Source of the DNA: Oscheius sp. JU75
Taxonomy: Eukaryota; Nematoda; Chromadorea; Rhabditida; Rhabditidae
Reading direction: 5' to 3'
DNA: 64,000 nucleotides
NCBI GenBank assembly: GCA_037178855.1
Contig: JASJZC010000002.1
Span: 1,612,001-1,676,000 of the forward strand
Shown here one piece after another: positions 21,801 through 36,300 of the stretch. The notes under the pieces were generated by a model. It was given only the letters and a program-made list of their open reading frames with translations. It had not been told where the DNA came from and did no database searches. Each line of letters begins with the position of its first letter. Position 1 is the first letter of the stretch. The position numbers and the translations under genes were made by a program.

Positions 21801-24800
21801 CTCCTGTCTGTACTGGAGCCGGAGTTGCATCCCCTCAGGCCAATTATGGTGGTCGGTGTCAGTGCAAGAACTTTGCTACGGGACCCAACTGTGACCAGTG
21901 TCCTGCCAACAGCTTCTACATGGCTCCTTCTAATCCCCAAGGATGCATCCCTTGCTTCTGTTCCGGTGTCACTCAGAGCTGTCAGTCCTCTTCCTACTCT
22001 CGTGCCAAGGTCGAAGTCGACTACGGACGTGGTGACCGCGACCAGCTTGCTCTCTCCACCTCTGACTCTCGCTCTCCCTACAGCCCCCAGACTCCTGGCT
22101 ACGTCTCTGGCTCCGCCATCGAGTTCAGCTCCTTCCATGAGGCCAATGGACAGACCCTGTACTGGAAGATGCCCGAAAAGTTCCTTGGCAACAAGGTCAC
22201 CGCTTACGGTGGTACTCTCACCTTCAAATTCCGATTCAGTGGAGAAGGACCGACCAACAGAGATGCTAATGTTATCCTTAGGGTAAGCGACAGTGACTGA
22301 AACGAGAAATGGGAAATTTTTCAGGGCAACGACATCGACCTGCGCTACACCCACCGCGGACCCATCCATGCTGACCGTGAGAACACCATCGAAGTCAAGC
22401 TGTTCGAGGACCAATGGCAGAGAGTCGATGGACAACAGGCTACCCGTGAGCATCTGTTGATGGCTCTTGCTGATCTGGACGCCCTTCTCATCAAGGCCAC
22501 CTACATTGACGACTGTGCCCAATCCTCTTTGACCTACGTTTCCATCGAATACGCCGAGCCTTACGGTCGTGGTGGTCGTCCCGCTCTCGAGGTCGAACAG
22601 TGCCAGTGCCCACCCGGCTATGTTGGAACCTCTTGCGAGGACTGTGCCCCTGGATACAGCCGTACCGGAGGAGGACTCTATCTCGGTCTTTGTGAGAAGT
22701 GCGAGTGCCACGGACACGCCAGCCAGTGCGACAAGGAATATGGATTCTGCGTCGACTGTCAGCACAACACTGAAGGCGATCAGTGCGAGAGATGCAAGCC
22801 TGGATTCGTCGGAGATGCCAGACGTGGAACACCACATGATTGTCAGCCAGCGGCCACGAGACCTCCCTGTAACTGCAACAACCACTCTCCCAGAGGATGT
22901 GACTCTTTCGGACGCTGTCTGGTGAGTAGGGTCTTACAGAAGAAGGGAACTAACCCAATTGCATTTACCGACACAGTGTTGCGAAAAGAACATTCCTTGT
23001 AGAATAAAAGCGCACAAGAACGTACTTCGTGTAACTGAAAGTACGCAGGACCAGCCTAGTACTCTCGGATTCTTACAAAATTGTAGAGCAGAACAAAGGC
23101 CACGATAGAGGGACGCAGGGCGTGAAATAGAATTTTCCTGGAAGCTGTTACGGGTCTAGGCCACGTCCGCAGTACGAGCTAGTACGGGTGAGACGTCTAA
23201 GAAGCTGTAACGCAAGACACTACGGTTTAGAAATTCTAGAGATCTGACCCTTATAGAGGAAGAAGTTTACGATATATTTCAGCTCTGCGAGCACAACACC
23301 GAGGGAACCCACTGCGAGCGATGCAAGAAGGGTTACTACGGAGATGCTACCAAGGGAACTCCCTATGACTGTACTCCCTGCCCCTGCCCTGGAGCTTCTG
23401 ACTGCTATCTGGATGCCCAAGGACAAGTCGCCTGCCGTAACTGCCCAGCTGGTTTCAGTGGTCGTCTCTGCAATGAGTGAGATTTTTGCTAGGATTTTTT
23501 TTTAAATGAGGCTGTGTAGATGCGCTCCCGGATACACTCGCTCGAACAAGCCTTCTGGAAGAACCTGCGAGCCGATTGGATCCGTCACCAACCAGGACAG
23601 GACCTACGTGCCATCTCCGGATGCAGGTGAAGCGCATCATTCGGCGCCGCGTCGTCACCGTCGCAGGCGGATTCGCATCCGCTCGCGACTGTTCCAGCAC
23701 TAGTTCCAATTTTTCGTTATTTACCTGACAAAAGAGGATACCGCTTCATCACTGCCAATATCTCTCAACCACCCACCATCACTCTCTCTCAATATCTTAC
23801 CCGTGCCGTTTATATGTTACGAGAGATCTGTTCTTCCGTGTAATAAACTATGTTCGCTTGTCCACGTCTCTCTCATTCTCTTCAACTCAACCACACAGTC
23901 ACCTATACATCTCGTGTGTCGTGTGTCAGCTTCGCACATAGTCGCGTCGCCGTCTCTGTCAAACTTGAATCTCGTGACGTATTTACTACAGTCGTTCGTT
24001 CATGTCTCTCTCTCGTCGTCCACTGACTCTCTAATACCCGCCTTCTTACAGCTTTTCGAGTCCGCATTTTGGAGCCTAAACACATCGTAGCAGTCAAGGG
24101 AGATAGAGTCCGATGGATATGTCAGGTTCATGGACATAGTCATGTGAGCTAATCTAATCCAATTATTGATTGGGGGTCTGAAGAGCTTGGAAGACAGGAA
24201 GCCTTGATATGGAGAAAGACAGAAGACAAAGAGGCAATGAGGCGGAGGGACTGAGAGACAGAAAGACAGAGGGACAGAAAAACAGGGCCAGAGAGAGCGA
24301 CAGAGAGTCAATGAGAGAGTGAGACAAAGAGACAAGAGACAAAATGACAGAGAGACAGAAAGACAGAAAGACAGTGAGAGCGCCGGAGAGAGCGCCAGAG
24401 AAAGCGCCAGTGAGACAGGAAGACAGAGAGACAGAAAGGCAGAGACAGTTTTCCAAGCTCTCACCTCCAATACTTTAGTTTTTCTAACCAAAACTTCTAA
24501 ACCAACAGCAGCTTTACTAATTCAGCCAGAAACCGTGCGTCTGAAGTGGATTCGAGTCGGTCACACCGCTCTGCCCCCGTTCTCCACAGTCGAAGAAGGT
24601 CTTCTGGAGCTTGAAGACGTGTCAGAAGAGGACATGGGCCAGTATCGTTGCATCGGCACGACAACCAAGAACTATGCGACCGACGACGCTTCCATCCGAC
24701 TGGCCGTGGTCGACGAGCCCAGTAGGAATTAACGCTTATTCTTATGTTCAAATTTCAGTTCGGTGCTTTTTTAACTAGACCTTATAAACTTGTTACTGGT

Positions 24801-27800
24801 ATTAGTCTTCCCCATTAACTTAACCCCTAACCTTTCTCTTACAGTCGGCCGTCCGCCTCAGCCCGTCATCGACCCTCCCCACCAGACCGTTATGGAGGGT
24901 GAGCCAGCCTCGTTCCGCTGTTGGGTACCTGGAATCCCCGATTGTCAGATCACTTTCCATAAGGTTCAGAGATTAAATTGTTCTAAAATAACAAAAGCAT
25001 AGGAATACATCGGTGGACCCCTCCCTCACGGTGTCTACCAGACTGGAAACGCTCTCAAAATCCCAAGAACTCAGCTCCATGACGCTGGAAACTACATCTG
25101 TACTGCTATCAACCAGCACGGAATCGGAAAATCCCCGAATGCTCGATTGGATGTCATCAGACGTATGATAATTTTCACCCAGTTCAAAAATTTCTATTTC
25201 AGCCGTCCAAAAGCCCAAGGTTGACCCCATGGAACAGACTGTCGATGAGGGCGAGCCTGCCCGATTCAGATGTTGGGTCCCTGGAAATCCTGATGCGCAG
25301 CTCAAGTGGCACAGAATAGGCCATCAGCCTCTGCCCAGTGGAGTCCAGGAACAGCAGGGAATCCTTCATATTCCCAGAACATCTCAGAACGTAGGAATGG
25401 TTCAGTTACTTGACTAGTAGAACCTCTTCAGGAAATCGGACAGTACATCTGTACTGCTACTGATCCTCGGGACAACCGTCAACAAGATTCTGACCCAGTT
25501 ACATTGAACCTGAAGCCTAGGGAACCACCATCGGCTGGTCCTCAAGTCGACCCACCAGAGCAGACAGTCAATGAAGGAGATCCCGCTCAGTTCAGATGCT
25601 GGGTACCTGGAAACCCTCAGGCGCAGATCAACTGGGCTCGTGCTGATGGACAGTGTGAGTCGAGAGGCATCTGAGACAGAGACAGAGACAGAGACAGAGA
25701 CAGAGACAGAGACAGAGACCTAACTGATTAACGCTATAGCCCTGCCTGAAGGAACTCTGGTTCGTGACGGCTATCTCCGCATCTCTAGCGCCAAGATGTC
25801 CGATGCTGGTCAGTTCATCTGCACAGCCACTGACCCCAGAACTGGTGGTGAACAGCCAGCTCCTCCTGCCACTCTCAATGTCAAACAGGGAGCTCCTATG
25901 CAGCCCCAGGTCGACCCACCAGAGCAGACTGTCGATGAGGGAACACCATCTCGTGTCCGCTGTTGGGTGCCTGGAAACACGAGGGCTCAGATCAGATGGT
26001 CTAAGCCGGTAGGCCATGACTCTCTTCTAGATGAATGTACCGGATTCAGGGCCGTGCTCCTCTCCAACAGGGAGCCCATGAGCAGGGAGGACATCTTACC
26101 ATTGCCCGTACTCAGAAATCTGACGAGGGAGACTACATCTGTACCGCCTACGATCCCCAGACCCGTCAACAGGCTGAAGTCCCTGCCAAGATCAACGTTC
26201 GCGCCGGTTTGTAACATTTCAAGTCTAACCAAAAAACACTGCCCTCACTGTTTTCCTCTTTTCCCGCTCACCTCTGTCGCTTCTTCCAGGTGCTCCAATC
26301 AAGCCACTCGTGGACCCATCCGAGCAGACGATTCCGGAGGGACACCCCTTCAGAATCCGCTGCTGGGTTCCTGGAAGGCCTGATGCCAGGATTAGTTGGA
26401 GAAAGGCTGATGGCCCGATGCCCCAGGTCGAACCCCACGGACAGGGACATCTCACTGTCAACAAGGCTGAACTGTCCGATGCCGGAGATTACATCTGCTC
26501 CGCCGAGGATCCGAGCAACCCGGGCAGTCCGGTCGATTCTGACATGGCTACTGTCTATGTCACTCCCCAGGCTCCCGCTCCTCAGACACGTAAGACACTC
26601 TCTCTATCCCTCTTTCCACCCTTGATTGCTGTGAGACACAAACACTTTCGATATTATACGTAACAAGCCTCTCTCTCTGTTTCTATGTTTCTCTCTCTCT
26701 GTCTCTCTGTCCCTCTGTCTCTCTGAATTTCTGTCTCTTTGTCTCTCTGTCTCTATCCCACTTTTTTCCTGTCTGTTCTATCCAACACCCTTTCTTTCCA
26801 ACACTGGCACGTTTCAGAGGAACCCGACCGTACCCCGGAAATCTCGCCACATGTCCAGACTGTTCCTGAGGGAGACCCAGCTGTCATCAGATGTTGGGTT
26901 CCTGGCGAGGAGAATGCCCAGCTCAGTTGGAAGAGAAAGGATGGTCATCCTATGCCATTCGGATCTTCCGAAGACGGAGGCTCTCTTTCCATTCCCAGTG
27001 TCCAGAAGAATGACGCCGGAGACTATATCTGCGTCTACCATCCTCCAGGCGCTGGGAAGCGACCAAAAGACTCTCCTCCCAGTCGTCTTAATGTCGAAAG
27101 CCGTATGTTGAACCTCTGTTCACCTTTTGTTACCCATATCACCTCTATTGCACGTGTGTACACCTCTGTTTAGCTGGCACTCCACCCCGGCCCGTCGCCA
27201 CACCTCCCGTCCTCACGGTCAGGCGCGGCGACCCGGCACGTTTCCACTGTGATGCTCACTCTGCCACCCCAGCACGAATCTCTTGGGGTCACTTGGAACA
27301 GGACGATCCTCTGCCGGAAGGTGTCGAGAGGGAGGGTGATGATATTGTCATCGCCTCGGCCTCTGATGCCGTGGCCGGAGAGTACGTCTGTTCCGCCACC
27401 AACGACTTCGGTAGCGGAGTCGCTGAGCCCGTCACTCTTGTCATCACAGACGGTCCATTTTGGCCATCAGAGAGTTTGTACTGACCTATTACTTTTAGAT
27501 GAACAGCCACCTACTGCCCGCGTCGAACCCAGAGTCTGGAATGGACAGCCCGGAGACAGACACCAGTTCCGTTGTATTACGACTGGTTCCCCTACTCCTA
27601 AGGTCAGGGAGAAAGAGAGAATGAGAGATAAAAACACTTGTTTTCAGATCAGCTGGACTGGTCCAAACGGTACTCCTCTTCCTCACGACGTTACTGCTCT
27701 CGAGCCCAACATTCTCGACTTTGCCAACGGTCGCAGCGAGCTGAACGGAGACTACACCTGTACCGCCACGAACCCCATCGGAGAGGCCTCAGATCACGGT

Positions 27801-30311
27801 TCTGTCAACATCGGACCCACTCTGACCATTAAGACCACTCCTGCCGGCCACAAACTGATCCTGACTGTCGGTGAGCCTCTGCAAGTCAAGTGCGAGGCCT
27901 TCGGAGACCCGGAGCCTGAAGTCGAATGGCTCCATGACCCCGGACCGGAGCGTGGTGATCTGCCCGACGACTTCAAGCCTGTCACCATCTCAGAACAGTT
28001 TATCAGACATCCGTCCATCGGGCTCGGAAACGCTGGATTGTACACCTGCAAGGGCAGTAACAGTCACGCTACCGCGACTAAGGACATCTACATCGAAGTC
28101 GTTGAGCCGTCCAGAGTCGCCACCGTCAGTATTCTCGGAGGTTCGAGTCAGACCTTCGACGAAGGAGCTCCCTCCGAACTGATCTGTACAGCTACTGGTA
28201 GCAGTCTGGTTGATAGACTCGAATGGATCAAGGTGGACGACCAGCTGCCCACCGACGTGGAGGAACACAATGAGCCCGGACTCTTGCACTTCCCCAACTT
28301 CAAGAAGTCCTACGCCGGAGATTACGAGTGCCGTGGATACAGAAACAACGAGCTGATTGCTTCGACAGCCGTCTCGGTTCATGCTTCGGGTCAGGAACCT
28401 GATGAGCCTGTGGTGAGTTGATTGTCTCTGTACTGTTGAATAGGGTGAGACTACAGCTCTTTGAAAAGCTACTGTTTCCTAAACTGAACCGACAAGTTCC
28501 CTGGGTTCATACATAACTGTACACCCCAGAAAACACAAGTTTTGAAATTTGACAGCCTTGCCAACTTGGTATCAAGCTATAATGCCTTGGTCTAGCTGAA
28601 ACTAGTTGCACAATCCTGGATCCAATAATCCAGTTTCAGGTTGAGATCGAACCTCCCCGTGTGAGAATCGTCGCCCAGGGCGACTCTATCGTCCTTAAGT
28701 GTTCTGTTGAAGGTACGTTTCCAGTCTCTTACCCTCAATGTTGTCTGTCCAACTAACACATCTTCCCCGTCTCTACTAATCAGTCTCAGTGTTGTGTGGT
28801 CTTGTTCAGATCCGCGAACCAAGGTCATCTGGTATCATGCGGCTCCGTTCAATGCGGCCACGGTGGTGGCAGCTCAACACTTCCTACATCTACAGTTCGT
28901 GGAAGTCTGTGACCGTGGATTGTACTACTGTGTGGATGAGTCGACGAACTATGATGAGCCCCACTCTGCTACCTTCCTCGTCGTGATGCAGACACATGTA
29001 TACGGTGCTTTTTGCAGTCTTATTTTGCTTTAGCCGGTCGGGGGAAAATCGATCTGTCTCTCGAATTGAAATTTCAAAGGCCGGCTAAAGTTATCTAAGA
29101 CTCTTGCTTGCTTTTTGAAATGTGAGGGCTTTGATTACTAACACAATTCGTCGTCGTCTGTCAACTAACAATCGTCGTGTCGTGATCGTCAATCCTGTCC
29201 GACCGATTCCGACCTCTTCATTCTCCAGGTGCCAAGAGCGGCGAGCACTTCGACTGGGCTCTTCTTCGAGGAGGAAACATTGTCAGGAAATTGGGCAACG
29301 AAGCCACCCTGAACATCAAGAGCGCCGACCCATCCAACGATTTCGGTGTCTACAGATGTAATGTGGAAGACGACAACGGAATTGTCATCGGAAGCGCCTA
29401 CACTGCTGTCACTGTCGGATATGCGGACAAATCCAGTAGGGGAACCGTTTCAGAGCAGAAAATACTACCTCGGGCTCATAGAATGAAAGTTATTGAGACT
29501 TTTAGATGCCCAAGTGATGAAGTTTGACGAGAAGGCTGATGCCAGCTTCGTCTGTCCTGTCTACTCTGTCCCTGGAAGCAAGGTCGAGTGGTCGAGACAG
29601 GACGGAGACCTGCCAACCAATGCTATTCCCAATGGAAACAAGATCGAGTACGTGACAGTGACAGTGACAGTGACTGACATTATCTCTTTCAGGATCAAAG
29701 ACTTCGACGAAGCCAGTTCCGGACTCTATGTCTGTAAAGTGACCTTCGAGAACATCGAGGCTGAAGGATACGTTCACGCCCAGATCTTTGGTATTTTCCC
29801 AAAGTTCCCTGTCTCTAATCGGCTACAATTCAGTCCCTGACACTATCATCCAAGTCCTTCTGGAAGTTTCTTCCGAGAACGTGAATGTCGGAGACAGAGC
29901 CTGGTTCGACTGCAAGGTGACAGGAGACCCGTCTGCCCAGATCACTTGGGTCAAGGAGGGAGGAGACTCTCTTCCCGAGAACTCTCAGGTTTGTTCTAAT
30001 TTCGCTTCTTTGCCTTCCAGACCAAGACAAAAAGTCTTTAGGAAGTAGAGTTCTTCTGGTATGACCGGGTTTGCAACCGGACGGTAGGTCAACTTGTGGC
30101 GCTTTTGTCGCATGTCTTTCAGTTCTCTCCTCTTCTTCTCTTCCCCTTATTTTGTTACATAACCTCTTCTTGAGGCGGAAAGTATCTCTGATAATGAACT
30201 AAAACTGGAGAGTATACTTGGGTCCTTGACAAAGAAGCAGATAGATAGAGGTAAAGACACAGAAACACAGAGATATAGACAGAGATATAGACAGAGAGAG
30301 AGAGAGAGAGA

Positions 30312-30350
<39 letters not shown>

Positions 30351-33300
30351 TCGCTCAAGTATACTCTCTGTCAAATTTTTCCATTTTCTCAAAACTTCTC
30401 TAAAGATTGTACTGCTGAAGTGTGCTAGAACTGCTTACTGTAGATGGTCTCCCAACCAAAATCTTTAGGTAACCGGAGGCCGTCTTCTCTTCACCGAGGT
30501 CAAGGAAGAAAACGCCGGAACCTACAGATGTCGCGCCAAGACGAAGGCCGGCCCCCTGGAGACACGTTCCGTGCTGAACGTCGGCAACGCAAAACGCAAG
30601 CGAAAGCATACCACGAGACGCGGGCGACACGCTAACCGTCATCGTAGGCGACATACCGCCGTCCCGGAGCCGACGAACAAGAGCCTCTTCGGATCTTGGT
30701 TCTCCACCACCAACTAAACAACAGAGTCCTACCCCGGTTAACAAGTCTCTCTTAACACTGCCATTCTGCCTTCGCTCTCTCTCTCCCTGTCTCTCTTCAA
30801 ATGGTGCTGTGCATATTCACTTTTTATGAATCGATTTGCTGTCTAACACCCCCCAAAAGAGTCCTGTGTTAATGAATAAAAGTTTTATATCATGCATGAT
30901 TTTGACGTAACCATCTACTACTAGATACAGAGTCGAGTGAACAGTCGCCCAGCGTCTCATGCATCCCAGAGTGATACCCATTTTGTGTATGTCCATGTCT
31001 TCAGAGTCTAATAGAGAGTTTTAGTGATGGACACCGCGTATCTACTGCCCTATGTCAAGAGTGAAGGAGAAGAGGCTAGTTTCTGCTTTGTTAGGGGCAC
31101 GTTGATAGAGACATTTCAAAAAAATGGCAGAGTGACAGTATGATTATAAAAAGGGACATATTGATAGAAGAACAGATAGACAGGAACTGATATTTGATTC
31201 TATCCTACCTTTACAATCGACACCAGCTGCCTAAAAGCTGCTTCGTCGCCAACTACTCTTGCTTTACTGTGTGACCTTTTCCAAGAACAATTTGCTGTAT
31301 CTCAAATTTCAAAGTTGACTTCTGGCAGAAACTAATGGGAAATAATTTATCGCTTCTGATTCAAGACCTTGGAAACAAACAAACATCCAACAATAGTGTC
31401 GGTCTGTAGTTGAAGAAAGTGAGAGACATCGGTTGACAGAAGCGAACTCATTGACAGGATGACAGAGATATGGTATGGCATTGAACCAGGCTATGTTACA
31501 GGTCTTTTTCTCCTGCAACACTCTCATGCCCTCCGACGATATTCATTGGGAACGGGATGATGGAGCTCCCCTACCCCCGGACTCGTCTGTCTCTTATGGT
31601 GTGCTGCACATCCCAAATGTCACTCTCAGCGACGAGGGCACGTAAGCAAATGACTAATGACCGTTTCCAGTAATCTGCAAAATTCAGATACAAATGCATA
31701 GCTAAACAGGGAGAGTTTGAGACAGAGACTGAGTTCAGACTACAAGTGGATGGTGGGACGTCACTGTGACCTATAGAGCAATTGGTATTCAGATTTTGTT
31801 CCGGTCTTCTTTGGAAGTGAAAGTATCGAGTTCAAGCCACTGGAAGACGAGCAAATTGATAATTTGAACATCCAGCTGAGCGTGAAACCGGCTGCTTTGG
31901 ATGGTTAGCGTCACTGTCTCTCTGTCTCTGATTCTCTGTCTCTCTGTCTCTCTCGGTTTCTCTTCCTACGTCGCCTTCCAAACTGCGGTGAATTCCAGGT
32001 GTACTCTTCGCGACAGAGAGACGAGGAGAAGTCAACCCGGACAGATACGTTGTGACAGTCGAGGGTGACAGGCGACCGCCTGTCAACCAGCATCTGGCTC
32101 GTCTACAGAATGGAGTGGTAATCTATGAATACGACATCGGTCATGGTAGGGACGAGCTCGTCCTACCAATGCCTATTCCACTGAATGAGTGGTCAACAGT
32201 GGAAGTCAGGAATGAACCCAAGCAAGGTGAGGGACAGTGACAGTAACAGTGAAGTTCTCTTTTAGCCTCTGTGACCCTCAATGGTGGGATCTCTGTCAAG
32301 AAAGACCATCCAACCCCTGTACCTTTCCCCGGAACCAATAAGCCTCTAACGCTCGGAAGACAATCCGAAGAGGATCAGATCCGTCGGCCACTGCCAGGAC
32401 TCAAGGGTATGTTCAGTTCTTTCCGACTAGCTGCTCTTCCTCTCGCGCTACATTAGCTATTCTTTATTGTTCGCTAGCGAGAGAGAGGCGAAGTCAGGTG
32501 AAACATAACAAACACATGCGGCTCGTGCTTCTGCTAGGTGTTCTTTTTCCAAAGTTTTAATAACCAGTGCATTTCAGGAGTAGTCAGTGAGGTGATCGTG
32601 TCTGGAGAGAATCTATCACTGGCTAGAGGTGAACCGACTCCTGGAGTTCGCCCCTACGATGCCTGCAAAGCTCAGCCGTGTGCTAATGGAGGAAGATGCC
32701 GGAAGGCTAACAGGGCAAGAGTGAGTGACAGGGAGACGGGGGACAGAAAGACAGAGAGACAAAGAGACAGAGAAACATAGCTACTTTAGGGCTACACCTG
32801 TGCCTGTGAACCTCCCTTCGGTGGCTACCAGTGTGAGACTCTGTCTTCCAAATGCAAAGATGGTACTCATTTTTCTTGTCTCTCTAAAGACAGTTTTAGC
32901 CGACTGCAACTCTGGTATTTGTCTCGAAGAGGGCGATTCCTACCGTTGCATCTGCCCTGTCAACACTTCCGGTCCCCACTGTCAGCGACCAGCTCATCGA
33001 ACCCTCAAGAAGAGTTTTGCCTTCATGAACAAGACCTCCTTCCTGGCTGTCCAGTCGCCACTATCCCTAGAGCAAATGAAGGTACTAATTGGGTTATGAG
33101 AGGGTCTGGGAGCCATAACATAGACAGGCTATTTATAGTCTCGGACATGAACTCTCACTGTCACTGTCTAATTTTTAGATATCTCTCCGTCTCAGACCCC
33201 AACAGCTGCAAGGTGACAGAATCCTTATGTACACTGCCAGTCAACATGGGTCAGCCCCACCAGCTCACATGTCTCTGTCACTGAATGAGGGCAAGCTGGT

Positions 33301-36300
33301 CTATGCTCAACACAATGGTCTGGAAAGACAGGAACTGAAATCTGTTGAGATCGGACAGCGGGAACTAACCACTGGAATTGATGTACTGGTAACAAGAGAC
33401 AAGTACAGTGTTTCTTTGGTAGTCAACGGTCGTAACAGCTCAGCAAAGGTACTGTCTCTTGTTTCTCTGTCCAGTGAAACTTTCAGAACACAGTAGCTTC
33501 TTTTTCTCCCAACACCGACTTCTACATTGGAGGCTTCCCACCAGCTTTCAAAGCAGCAGACGGTATTCCGACAGAGGCCTTCATGGGCTGCATTGAAGAT
33601 GTTAGTGACAGAGAGGCATCGAGCCCAAAAACTGCTATTTCAGGTTGTCATCAATTCGAAGGAGATTGACCTCTCGACACAGTCACCTCCTTCTTCTGGA
33701 GACTTGATCCCATGTGAAGATATCCTCTTCGAATCTGAAATCGAGACAACTGCGTCCCTGACAGTCGAAGATCTGGTCACGGAAGAGACTGTTGAAGAAA
33801 CAGAGGATCCTTGGACTGAGCCACCGGTGGCGAGTGTGACAGCGTTGCCGACTGATGAAGCCATGACTACTACAACTACTGAAGAGCCAATCGTCATCGG
33901 TTACACCCCGAAAGATGAAGCATTACAGGAGATTCCGGTGAGTAGTGTCACCGTCTCTCTGTCTACTGTTCCACTTTTAGTGGGTTCAAAGGCCAACAAC
34001 CACTGAAGCCACTATAACTACAACTATGTCGACCACCACCACCACCACAACAACGACTACAACTGAAGAGCCGACTACTAAAACTACTGAAGAACCAACA
34101 ACAACAACAACGAGTACTACAACGACTACTACAGCCACTGAACCAGAGCCAGTGTTCGAAGAACCGGTAGTTCCTACCGAAGAACTGACCACAGAACCAC
34201 CGACAATTACTGAAGCTCCCGAAAACTTCTATAAGACACCCAAGGATGGGGTGGAACCGTCTGAGAATCTTAGTGGCAGTCAGGAAGTTGAGACGGATCC
34301 AGCGAGAGAGGAGAATGTCACGCAATGCGCAGGTGGGACCATTATAGAGAAGCAAAAAAGCAAGATGACTGCCTCTTGATCTCTATGCCTCTGCCTCTTC
34401 CAAAAGAACAACAGCTCCATCTTTACCCAAGCTCTCTGTCTCTCTAGTAGGTTAGGCGATCTTGGTAGTTCCTTAGCCAGTTGTAGTAGTCACCGTACAT
34501 CATCCTTCTGAAAGTTTCCACATAGTTGTGAGATTTGTTTCCGCTGCAATAAGCAGAAGCGGGAATGAGCAAGGACTACTTGGAATCTGGATTTGCATTT
34601 GTTGAGAGATCAACAAGTGAGAGGGAAAACATTAGATCAATCACACGTTGGGGTAAGCTATGCATACGAGGCCAATTCTTACGTTAATCATAGTCATCTG
34701 TTCTGCGTCTTGTGATCAACAGCTCTCTGGAAAGATAACAATAGCTGGTAGGAGACAGAGAGGCAGGAGACAGAGTCACAGAGTTACAGAGACAGAGAGA
34801 CTGATGCACCTTTTCTCATTTGTGATTATAGCTTGTCCTTCTCCGGAATAACCACATTAGCACACGCAATCATCAGCAGAATATGACTCCCCCGAGAGAA
34901 AACTCACTTGTATGGCCGCTGCTGATACCTGCCAAGCATGCCATAGAAGTCGTTGTTGAACCTCTTCTGGACTTGGTACTTGTGCAAAAGACCCATGTAG
35001 TCGTTGTTGAACCTTCTGGAAGTTTTTTTCTCTTTCTGTCTTTCAAACTGGTACAGCTACTGGTACATGACGCGGTAGTAATTCAATCGTGGGAGAAATG
35101 CAGAGACTATTGTCACCTCCCGTATTAATAACGATCTGTGATGAAAAATAAGAGGAAACGGATAGTGGTTCCTGTTGTTTCTTGACTACTGATTGAAAAT
35201 ACTGAGAATAGACTACTGTTGTCTATGCCCACCTTCTGGAAATAGACGTTACGTTTCAAGGCGATTTTTGGGCGAAACCATTGGTTTTCCACTGTTGACA
35301 TGTTTTACAAAGAGCAGATCAAATGCTAAAACTTTACACAACATGAAAACTTTGAAAAATCATTTCTCGTACCCTAACAACAATCCAGAAAAGTCCCGAT
35401 GGAAGGTTTTTGATATATAAGTTAGTCAGAACTGGAAAGTCAAGCAACGTTGACATCGGTTACTATCTGGATCGGATCCTCTCCAGGGGCAATAGACTCA
35501 CTTCTCTGTTTGAGCTTGAGTAAATGTGGACAGAAGGAGCAGTACCAGGCAGGAGAGCACGAACATTTCTGAAAATCGCCGTCGAAGAGGAGTGTCTTGG
35601 CTCCCGCCCCGCCCCACCTCCTTCTTTCTCTCTCCCTCTCTCCCTCTCTCAAACATTTCACACCAAAGAGCAGAAAAGGCTATCTTGGAGGCAGGTTCTT
35701 AGAGCTTGATGACCTCATAACTAGTAGGTAGAAGCTAGAAATTATAAGTCAGTTAGTCAGGGTGCGCTTTGGTACAATTAAAGACAAAAAAAACAGAGAA
35801 ACAGAGAGACAGAAGTGTTCTCTTTCCAGGATGAGTCAGTTTCAGTTCTTTTCCTTGGACTTACATCACGATGAATCCAGTCAATTAGCCTCTTGAAATA
35901 GGTCACAACTGACAGCCAGCACTCACTCTTGGACCGGGAAACCGATGCAAAAAGTAGGGGAGAAGTACCAATTTGCTGTCCCGAAATTGTTGGGCGGAAA
36001 TAGGAGGACATTAATTAAACGGGGAAGACCAAAATGTAGCACTAGTGATGTCAGAAAGCTGTCATTTACAGATGGCTCGTGTTTTGTCACCACCCAGAAG
36101 CCTGATGTCTGTGCCAACAACGATTGTGGAGCCAATGGACGATGTGAGCCCTATAATGGTAGTCACTACGAATGTATCTGCAACCTCTTCTACGATGGAC
36201 CGAGATGTGGAATATGTGAGTGACGGTGACAGTGACAGTGACAAAATTTTAGTCAAACCCATCGAACACGCGGCTCATTTTAACGGTGATGCTTTCATCG

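Larger units (their letters stand above)
24050..30717 (+). other. Perlecan domain IV: tandem Ig array and M-isoform end
   Basis: About fifteen Ig domains. At least six consecutive ones share a near-identical core: (P/V)DPxEQTVxEGxPxxxRCWVPG, a Trp about 10 residues on, then DAGxYICTA. This indicates recent tandem exon duplication. Later Ig domains (27.5-30 kb) are more diverged. The last exon (about 30469-30717) ends with a tail rich in Arg, Lys and His and a stop at 30715-30717. Confidence 0.88.

Noticed and set aside
21590-22885. 431-codon open frame on the minus strand
   Set aside because: It is the antisense shadow of the perlecan laminin IV/EGF exons. The plus strand has the conserved Cys pattern and matching splice sites.
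24000-24491. Leu/Ser-rich open frames on the minus strand
   Set aside because: Translation of the GACAGA simple repeat. Similar repeat-derived frames near 30155, 36547 and 53831 were also dropped.
33963-34355. Minus-strand frames rich in Val, Ser and Cys
   Set aside because: Antisense of the poly-Thr coding stretch; low complexity only.
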